Assembly: GCF_004210375.1 (NCBI RefSeq)
Contig: NW_027467782.1
Span: forward strand, 30,979,276-31,043,275
Length of the DNA stretch: 64,000 bases
Reading direction: 5' to 3'
Source: Tachypleus tridentatus
Taxonomy: Eukaryota > Arthropoda > Merostomata > Xiphosura > Limulidae
Under the pieces are notes generated by a model. That model saw only the letters and a list, made by a program, of their open reading frames with translations. It had not been told where the DNA came from and ran no database searches. Position numbers and translations under genes: made by a program. This document shows positions 55,835-64,000 of the stretch, piece by piece; within the stretch, counting starts at the first letter, position 1; every line of letters starts with the position of its first letter.

Positions 55835-58800
55835 AACGGGGGAAAGCAATATCCAAAATGTCCTTAGTAACGTGTGTAAGTTGTGGGGAAATGTCCTTGC
55901 AACGGGGTAAGAAGTGGGAAATTTCTCTAGCAACGGGTGTATTCAGTGGGAAATGTCCATAGCAACGGAGGTAAACAGTGGGGAAAATGTCCCTAGCAAC
56001 GGGTGGTAAACAGTGGAGGAAATGCCCCTAGCAACGAAGAAAGCAGTGTCCAAAATGTCCCTAGCAACCTGGGTAAGCAGTGGGGAATGTCCTTAGGAAC
56101 GGGGTAAGCAGTGGGAAAATTTCCCTAGCAACGGGTGTAAACAGTGAGGGAAATGTCTCTGGAAACAGGGGGTAAGCAGTGGGGAAATGTCCCAGCAAAG
56201 GGTGGTAAGCAGTGGGGAAATGTCCCTAGCAACGTGGGCAAGAAGTGGGGTAAATGTCCCTAGCAACGGGGTAAGCAGTGTCTAAAATTCTTTTAGCAAC
56301 GGGAGTAAACAGTGAGAAAATGTCTTTTCAACGGGGTAAGCAGAGGAAATGTCCCTAGCAATCGGGGTAAGTAGTGGGGAAATGTCAACAGCAATGGGGT
56401 ATAAGCAGTGTCGAAAATGTCCCCATCAACGGGAGTAAGCAGTGTCCGAAATATCCCCAGCAACGTGGGTAAGCAGTGGGGAATGTCTTTAGGAACGGTG
56501 GGTAAAGCGTGGAGAAAATATCCCCAGCAACAGGTGAGGTGAGGGAAATGTGTCTAGAAATGGGGGTAAGCAGTGTCCCTAGCAGAGGGTGGTAACGAGT
56601 GGGGAAATGTCCTTAAGCAACGAAGGTAAACGTTAAGGTAAATGTTCCCAGTAGCAATGGGAAATAAGCAGTGTCGGAAATGTCATTAGCAACAGGGTAA
56701 GCACTGTCTAAATTTCCTTAGCAACGGATGTAAACAGTGAAGAAAATGTCCCTTTCAAAGGGGGGTAATCAGTGGGAAATGTCCCTAGCAATGGGGTAAG
56801 AAGTGGGGAAATGTCCAAAGCAATAGGGATAAGTAGTGTCGGAAATGCCCCTAGCAACGGGGGTAAGCAGTGTCCAAAATGTCCTAAGTAATGGAAGTAA
56901 TGTAGTGCGGAAAATGTTTTAGCAACAGAGGTAAACAGTAGGGAAATGACCTAGCAACAGGTTGTAAGCTGTAAGGAAATATCCCTAGCATCGTGGGAAA
57001 AGTGTAGGATATGTCCGTATCAACGGGAATAAGCAATGGGGAAATGTCTCTACCAGCAAAGGTAATCAGTGAAGAAAGGACCCCAGCAATAGGGCAAAAA
57101 GTGGGGTAAATATCCCCAGCAATGGGAGTAAACAGTTGTGGAAATATCCCTAGCAACTGGGTGTAATTATTGTGGGAAATGCCCTAGCAACTGAGGTAAA
57201 CAGTAGGGAAAATATTTTTAGAAACAGGGGTTAAGCAGTGGGGAAATGTCCCTAGCAACGGGTGAAAGCAGTGGGAAGAATATCCCTAGCAACGGCGGTA
57301 AGAACTGGGGAAATGTCGTTAGCAACGGGGTAAGCAGTGTCGGAAATGTCCATAGCAACGGAGGTAAGCAGTGTCCGAAATGCCCCATAGAAACAGGTAT
57401 AGGCAGTGAAGGAATGTCCCAAACAACGGGTGTTAAGCAGGGTCGGAAATGACACAAGCAACAGGGGTAAGCAGTGTCGGAAATGTTCCTAGAATCGGTG
57501 TTAATCAGTGGGAAAATGTCCCTAGCAACGGGTGTAAGCAGTAGGGGAAATGTCCCTAGCAACGGTATATATTCACTGGGGGAATGAACCTAGCAATAAA
57601 GGTAAACAGTTGATGAAATGTTCTTAGGAACGTGGTTAAGCAGTGGGGGAAATGCCCCTAGCAACAGTGGTAAGCAGTCTTCCAGAAATGTCCGTAGCAA
57701 CGGTGGTAAGCAGTAGAGAAAATTTCCAAAGCAACGTGTATAAACAGTGAGAAAATGTCTCTGGAAACGGGGTTAACAGGATCCCTAGCAAAGGGTGGTA
57801 AGCAGTGGGGGAAATGACCCTAGCAACAGGGGTAAGTAGTGGGGGAAATGTCCCAAACAACGGGGTATAAGCAGTGTCGAAAATGTCCCTACCACCGGGA
57901 GTAAGCAGTGTCTGAAATGTCCCTAGCAACAGGGGTAAGCAGTGTTTAAAATGTTCTTAGTAACAAGGGGTAAGTAGTGAGGAAAAGTCCTTCACAATTG
58001 GATGAAGCAGTGGGAGAAATTTCCCTAGCAGCGGAGTGTATTCAGTGGAAATATACCCAGTAACGGGGGTAAGCAGGTCTAAAATGTCCCTAGCAACGTT
58101 GGTAAGCAGTAGGGGAATGTCCCAGGAACAAGGGTAAGCAGTAGGTAAAATTTTACTAGCAACGGGTCTAAACAGTGAGGGAAATGTCTCAAGAAACGGG
58201 GATAAGCAGGGTCCCTAGCAAAGGGCAGTAAACAGAGGGGAAATGTCCCTAGCAAGAGGGGTAAGAAGTGTGGAAATGTCCCTAGCAATGGGAAGTAGGC
58301 AGCATCGGAAATGTCCATAGCAAAGAGGGTAAGCAGTGTCTAAAATTTTTTAACAATGGGGTAAACAGTGAAGGAAATGTCCCTTTCAATGGGGTAAGCA
58401 GTGGGAAATGTCCCTAGCAATGGTGGTAGGTAGTGGGGAAATGTCCCCAGCAACGGGGTATAAGCAGTGTCGAAAATGTCCCTACCAACTGGAGTAAGCA
58501 GTGTTTGAAATATCCCTAACAACGGAGGTAAGCAGTGGGTTTAATGTCCTGCAACACTGATGAAATGGAGGGTAAGCTGAGGGGAAATATCCATAGCAAT
58601 GGGATGTATTGAATGAGGGAAATGACTCTAGCAACGGGGTAAGCAGTGACGGAAATGTCCCAAGCAACGGGGTAAGCAGTGTCCAAAATGTCCCTAGCAA
58701 CTGAGGTAAATAGTAGGGAAATGATTTTAGCAACGGAGTAAGCAGCGGTCAAATGTCTCTAGCAACTGGGGTAAGCAGTGTCCGAAATGTCCCTAGAATC

Positions 58801-61800
58801 GGTGTAATAAGTGGGAAATGTCCTAGCAACAAGGGTAAACAGTGGGGAAAAGGTCCCAAGCAAAGGGGTAAGCAGTGGGGAAATGTCCCTAGCAAGGGGG
58901 GTAAGTAGTGTCGGAAATATCTTAACAAAGGGGTAAGCAGTGTCTAAAATGTCCCCAGCAACGTGGGTAAGCAGTAGGGAATGTCCAGAAATGGGCAGTA
59001 AGCAGGGTTTCTAGCAAAGGGTGCAGTGGGGAAATGTCCCTAGCAACAGGGGTAAACAGTGTCGGAAATGTCCCTAGCAACGGGGAAAGCAGTGTCTAAA
59101 ATTTTCCCTAGCAGCGAGGGTAAAAGTGCAGGAAGTGTCCCCAGCAACGGGATATAAGCAGTGTCGAAAATGTCCCCACCAACCGGAGGAGGAGTGTCTG
59201 AAATATCCCTAACAATGGAGGTAAGCAGTGGTTTAATGCCCTTGACAACTGAGGTAAGCAGTGTTCAAAACGTCTTTAGTAATGGGGGTTAGTAGTGGGG
59301 AAATGTCTTTAGCAACGGGGATAAGCAGTGGGAAATTTCCTTAGCAACAGGGGTAATCAGTAGGGAAAAGGACCCTAGCAATGGGGAAAAAGTGGGGAAA
59401 ATGTCTCTAGCAACGGGTGGTAAACAGTAAGGAACGTCCCTAGAAACAGGGGGTAAGAACTGGGGAAATGTAAATAGCAAAGGAGTGAGCAGTGTCAAAA
59501 ATGTCTAATTAGGAACGGGGTGTAATCAGTGGTGGAAATGTCCCTAGCAACTGAGGTAAATAGTAGGGGGAAATGATTTTAGCAACGGGTTAAGCAGCGG
59601 GGCAAATGTCTCTAGCAACGGAGGTAAGCAGTGGGGAAATGTCTTTAGAATCGGTGTAATAAGTGGGGAAATGTCCCAGCAACGGGGGTAAGCAGTGGGG
59701 AAAAATCCCGAGCAACAGGGGTAAGCAGTGGGGAATGAAAATATCCCCAGCAACGTGGGTAAGCAGTAGGGAAATGTCCCTAGCAAAAGGGTAAGCAGTG
59801 TCGGAAATGTCCCTAGCAACGGGTTAGGCAGTGTCTAAAATGTTCCCAGCAAAGGGGGTAAAAGTGCAGGAAATGTCCCCAGCAACGGGTATAAGGAGGT
59901 CGAAAATGTCCCCACCAACGGGAGTAAAGAGTGTCCGAAATGTCCCTAACAATGGAGGTAAGCAGTGAGTTTAATGTCCCCAGCAACTAAGGTAAGCAGT
60001 GGGAAATGTTCTTAGCAATGTATTCAGTGGGTAAATGATCCCAGCAATGGGGTAAGCAGTGTGAAATGTCCCAGCAACGGTGTTAATCAGTGGGAAAATG
60101 TCCTTAGCAACGGGGGTAAACAGTGGGGAAATATCCCTAGCAACGGTGGTAAACAGTGGAGGAAATGTCCCTAGCAACGAAGAAAAGCAGTGTCAAAATG
60201 TCCTTAGCAACCTGGTAAGCAGTGGGGGAAATATCCCGAGCAACGGGGGTAAGCAGTGGGGGAAATGTCCCTAGCAACAGGGATAAGCATTGGGTGAAAT
60301 GACACAAGCAAACGTGGGGTAACACAGTGGGGAAATGACCCTAGCAACATGGGTAAGCGTTGGGTGAAATGACAGTAGCAACGTGAGGTAAGCAGTGGGT
60401 TAATGTCCTTAGGAACGGGGTAAACAGTAGGGAAATGTCCCCAGCAACGGGGTAAGCAGTGTTTGAAATGTCCCTTAGCAACGGTGATAAGCAATAAAGA
60501 AATGTCCTTAGAAACAGGGTAAACAGTGGGGAAATGACCCTAGCAACGGGGTATGCAGTGGGGGAAATGTTCCTAGCAACGGATATAACCAGTAAGGTAA
60601 ATGTCACTAGAAACGGGGAATATGAAGTGGGGAAATGTCCTTAGCAATGGGTTAAGCACTGAGTGAATTGGTCCTGAGCAACGGGGATAAGTAGTGTCAG
60701 AAATATCCCCTAGCAATGGAGATAAGCAGTGCAGGAAATGTCCTGAGAAACGGGGGTAAGCAGTGTCCCTAGCAAATGGTGGTAAGCAGTGGGGGAAATG
60801 TCCCGAGCAACAGGGGTAAGAAATGTGAAAAATGTTTTATTGCAACGGAGGTAAGCAGTGTCAGAAATGTCCCAGCAATGGGGTAAGTAGTGGGGAAATG
60901 TCCCCAGCAAAGGAGTATAAGCAGTGTCGAAAATGTTCTAACCAATGGGAGTAAGCAGTGTCCAAAAATGTCCCTAACAATGGATTTAAGTAGTGGGTTT
61001 AATGCGCTTGGCAACAGAGATAAGCTGTGGGGAAATGTCTTTAGCAATGGTGTAAGCAGTTGGGAAATGCCCTAAGCAACAGAGGTAATTAGTAAGGTAA
61101 ATGTCCCTAGCAACAAGGTAAGCAGTGAGAGAAATATCCCTAGCAACGGGGTAAGCATTGTCAGAAATGTCCCTAGCAACCAGAATAAGCAGTGAGGGAA
61201 ATCTCCTGCAACGGGGGTAAGCAGTGGGAAAATTTCCGAAAAAACGGGTAAACATTGAGAATCCCTAAAACAGGAAGTAAGCAGTGGGGAAATGTCCCCA
61301 GCAAGTGTGGGTAACCAGTGGGGAAATGTCCGTAGAAACGTGTGTAAACAGTAGGGGAAATGTCCCTAGCAATGGGGTAAGAACCGGGAAAATTGTCCCT
61401 AGCAATGGGGGTCAGCCATGTCAGAAATGTCCCTAGCAACGTGGGTAAGCAGTGGGGAAAGTATCCCTAGCAACGTGTTTAAACAGTGAGGGAAATGTCT
61501 CTAGAAACGGGGATTACGAAGTGGTGGAAACGTCCCTGCAACGGGGGGGTAGCAGTGTCCACAATGTCCCTTAGGAACGGTTTTAAGCAGTGGGGTAAAT
61601 GACCCTAGCAACGGGGGTAAGCAGTGTGAAGAATGCCCCAGCAACGGAGGTAAAGAGGGTGAAATCTCCATAGTAAAGGGTTAAGCAGTGTCCGAAATGT
61701 CCCAGCAACGGGGTAAGTAGTGTTGGAAATATTCCCTAGCAATGGTGCAGGCAGATTCCGAAATGTCTTTAGCAACGTGGCTAAACAGTGGGGAATGTAC

Positions 61801-64000
61801 TTAAGAACCGGGATAAGCAGTGGGAAAATTTCCATAGCAACGGGTGTAAGCAGTGAGGGAAATGTCTCTAGAAACGGGGGGTAAGCAGGGTCACCATCAA
61901 AGGGTGGTAAATAATGGGGAAATGTCCCACCAACGTGGGTATGAAGTGGGGGAAATGTCCCTAGCAACATGGGGTAAGCAGTGTCTGAAATGTCCCTAGT
62001 ACGGGGTGAAGAAGTGTCTATAATTTCCCAGCAATGGGGTGAACTGTGTAGGAAATGTCCCCAGCAACATGGTATGAGCAGTGTTGAAAATGTCCCTACC
62101 AACGGAAGTAAACAGTGTCCGAAATGTCCGTAACAACGGAGGAAAGCAGTGAGGTTTAATGTCCTTGGCAACTGAGGTTAGCAGTAGGGGAAATGTTCCA
62201 GCAATGGGATGTATTCAGTGGGGGAAATGTCCCTAGCAACGGGGGTAAGCAGTGTCCGAAATGTCCTTATTAACGGGGTTTAGCAGTGGGGAAATGTCCT
62301 AGCAACGGGGTAAGCAGTGAGGGAAATTTCCCAGCAACAGGGTGTATTAGTAGAAAATGTCCCTAGCAACGGAGGTAAACAGTGGGGAAATGCCCTTAGC
62401 AACAGTTGATAAGTAGTAAGGAAAATGTTCCTAGCAACATGGGTAAACAGTAGGGGAAATGTCCCTAGCAACGGTGATAAACAAAAGGAAATGTCCTTAT
62501 AAATGGGGTGTATTCAGTGGGAAAAATGTCCCTAACCACCGGGGTAAGCATTGGGTGAATTGTTTCTAGCAACGGGGGTAAGCAGTATCCGAAATGTCCC
62601 TAGCAAAGGGTGTAAACAGTTGGGGAAGTCTTCTGAGCAATGGGGTAAGCAGTGCACGGAAAATCTTCCGAAGCAAAAGAGGGTAAACAGTGGAGGAAAT
62701 GTTTCTATAAACGGGGAGTAAGCAGTGTCCGAAATGTCCCTAGCATCAGTGTCACTCAGTGGGGAAATGTACTTAGCAACGGAGGTAAACACAGAGGGAA
62801 TTGTCCCTAGCAACGGGGGTAAGCAGGGGGGAAATGACCCTAGCAACATGGTAAGCATTGGGTGAAAAGACACAAACAACGTGAGGTAAGCAGTGACGTA
62901 AATGTCCCTAGGAACAGGGGTAAGCATTGAGTTAAATTCCCCTAGCAACGAGGGTAAACAGTAGGGGAAATGTCCCTAGCAACGGTGATAAGCAAAAGAA
63001 AAATGTCCTTATAAATGGGGTGTATTCAGTGGGGAAAATGTCCCTAACCACCGGGGTAAGCAGTTGGGGAAATGTCCCAAGGAATGGGGGTAAGTAGTGT
63101 CAGAAATGTCCCTAGCAACGGGGGTAAGCAGTGTGGTAAATTTCCCTATCATCGGGTGTAAACAGTGTGGGAAATGCCCCTAGCAACGAGGGTAAGCACT
63201 GGGTGAATTGTCCCTAGCAAAGGGTGTAAGCAATTGGGGAAATCTTCTGAGCAATAGGGGTAAGCATTACGGAAAATTTCCGTAAGCAGTGGGTTTAATG
63301 TACATTGTCAACTGAGGTAACCAGTGAAAGAAATGCCCTTAGCAACGAGATTTATTCAGTGAGGCAAATGTATCTAGCAATGGTGGTAAGCAGTGTCTAA
63401 ATGTCCCTAGCAACAGGGGTAAGCACTGGGTGAATTGTCCCTAGCAACGGGGGTAAGCACTGTCCAAAATGTCCCTAGCAACGTGGGTAAGCAGTGGGGA
63501 AAATTTTCCTAGTAACAGATGTAAACAGTGAGGGAAATGTCTCTAGAAACGGGGATGCAGTGTCTAAAATTTCCTTAGCAACAAGGGTACACAGTGAAGG
63601 AAATGTTCCTTTAACGGGGTAAGCAGTGGGAAATGTCCCTAGCAACGGGGTAAGTAGTGGGGAAATGTCCCCAGCAACGGAGTAAGTAGTGTCCGAAATA
63701 TCCCTAACAACAGAGGTAAGCAGTGGGTTTAATGATTTTGACAACTGAGGTAAGCAGTGGGGAAATGTCCCAAGCAATGGGATGTATTTAGTGGGGAAAT
63801 GACCCTAGCAACGAAAGTAAGAAGTGTCGGAAATGTCCCTAGCAACGGGTAAGCAGTGTCCAAAATGTCCTTAGTTACGGGTGTAAGTTGTGGGGAAAAT
63901 GTCCTTAGCAACGGGTGTAAGCAGTGGGGAAATTTCACTAGCAATGGGTTGTATTCAGTGGGAAATGTCCCTGCAACAGACGTAAACAGTGGGGAAATGT
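55835..64000 (+). repeat. 33-34-bp satellite, single orientation, continues beyond the window
   Basis: About 8.2 kb of a unit containing 'aaatgtccctagcaacgg' and 'gggtaagcagtg', with two main variants after 'gcagt' ('ggggaaatg' and 'gtccgaaatg'). G-run length, single-base indels and substitutions vary between units, and I see no block in reverse orientation. Several longer segments recur (for example one containing 'tgtcccta' with 'accaccggggtaagca', near 62520 and 63040), so recent local duplication is likely. Minus-strand open frames throughout are side effects of a period near a multiple of three. Confidence 0.95.

Noticed and set aside
56884..63944. Many minus-strand open frames with LLTPVARDIS-like and LLGTFP-like repeats
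   Set aside because: They arise because the satellite period is close to a multiple of three. They are mutually shifted copies of the same unit.

Overview
The window is nuclear DNA of an animal. Spliced-looking exons with GT-AG boundaries, tRNA-derived SINEs, APE-type LINEs, Tc1/pogo/hAT relics and long satellite arrays all point that way. The dominant SINE (tRNA-like head, conserved middle, tail ending in an AAAC-type repeat) looks to me like one seen in horseshoe crabs, so a chelicerate is my best guess. That rests on recall and was not tested. No intact host gene is visible. A 500-base run of N (48979-49478) is a scaffold gap.

Left part (1-26700): AT-rich, intron-like DNA filled with dated insertions. 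It holds a broken Jockey-type LINE (1-690), an inverted repeat pair (811-2115 and 20881-21830), a few unidentified exon-like stretches on the minus strand (3139-4840), and two exons of a decayed ZC3H15-like zinc-finger gene (5579-5665 and 14164-14301). The intron between those exons carries a 6.3 kb full-length LINE with an 11-base target-site duplication. Further on lie a Ty3/gypsy RT relic split by a pogo-like MITE (18318-19440), a hammerhead-ribozyme-like motif (22538-22579, minus) and a Tc1-like relic (22683-22960).

Middle part (26700-35800): a composite 52/84-bp minisatellite (26990-28015), a cluster of SINEs from three families, a ZBED/hAT transposase pseudogene (31630-32858) and a palindromic MITE (33999-34384).

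Right part (35808-64000): mostly satellite DNA. About 13.2 kb of a 40-bp unit is organised as alternating forward and reversed blocks with a higher-order period near 1.86 kb, running into the gap. A 6.3 kb island follows with SINEs, a Jockey-type LINE on the minus strand and another Tc1-like relic. From about 55835 to the window end there is a second, unrelated array of a 33-34-bp unit, all in one orientation.

How the parts relate: the 3' end of the full-length LINE resembles the tails of all the SINE families here, which suggests that this LINE lineage supplies their retrotransposition machinery. Several insertions carry target-site duplications, and one SINE has a matching empty site in the other inverted copy, so part of the order of events can be read directly.
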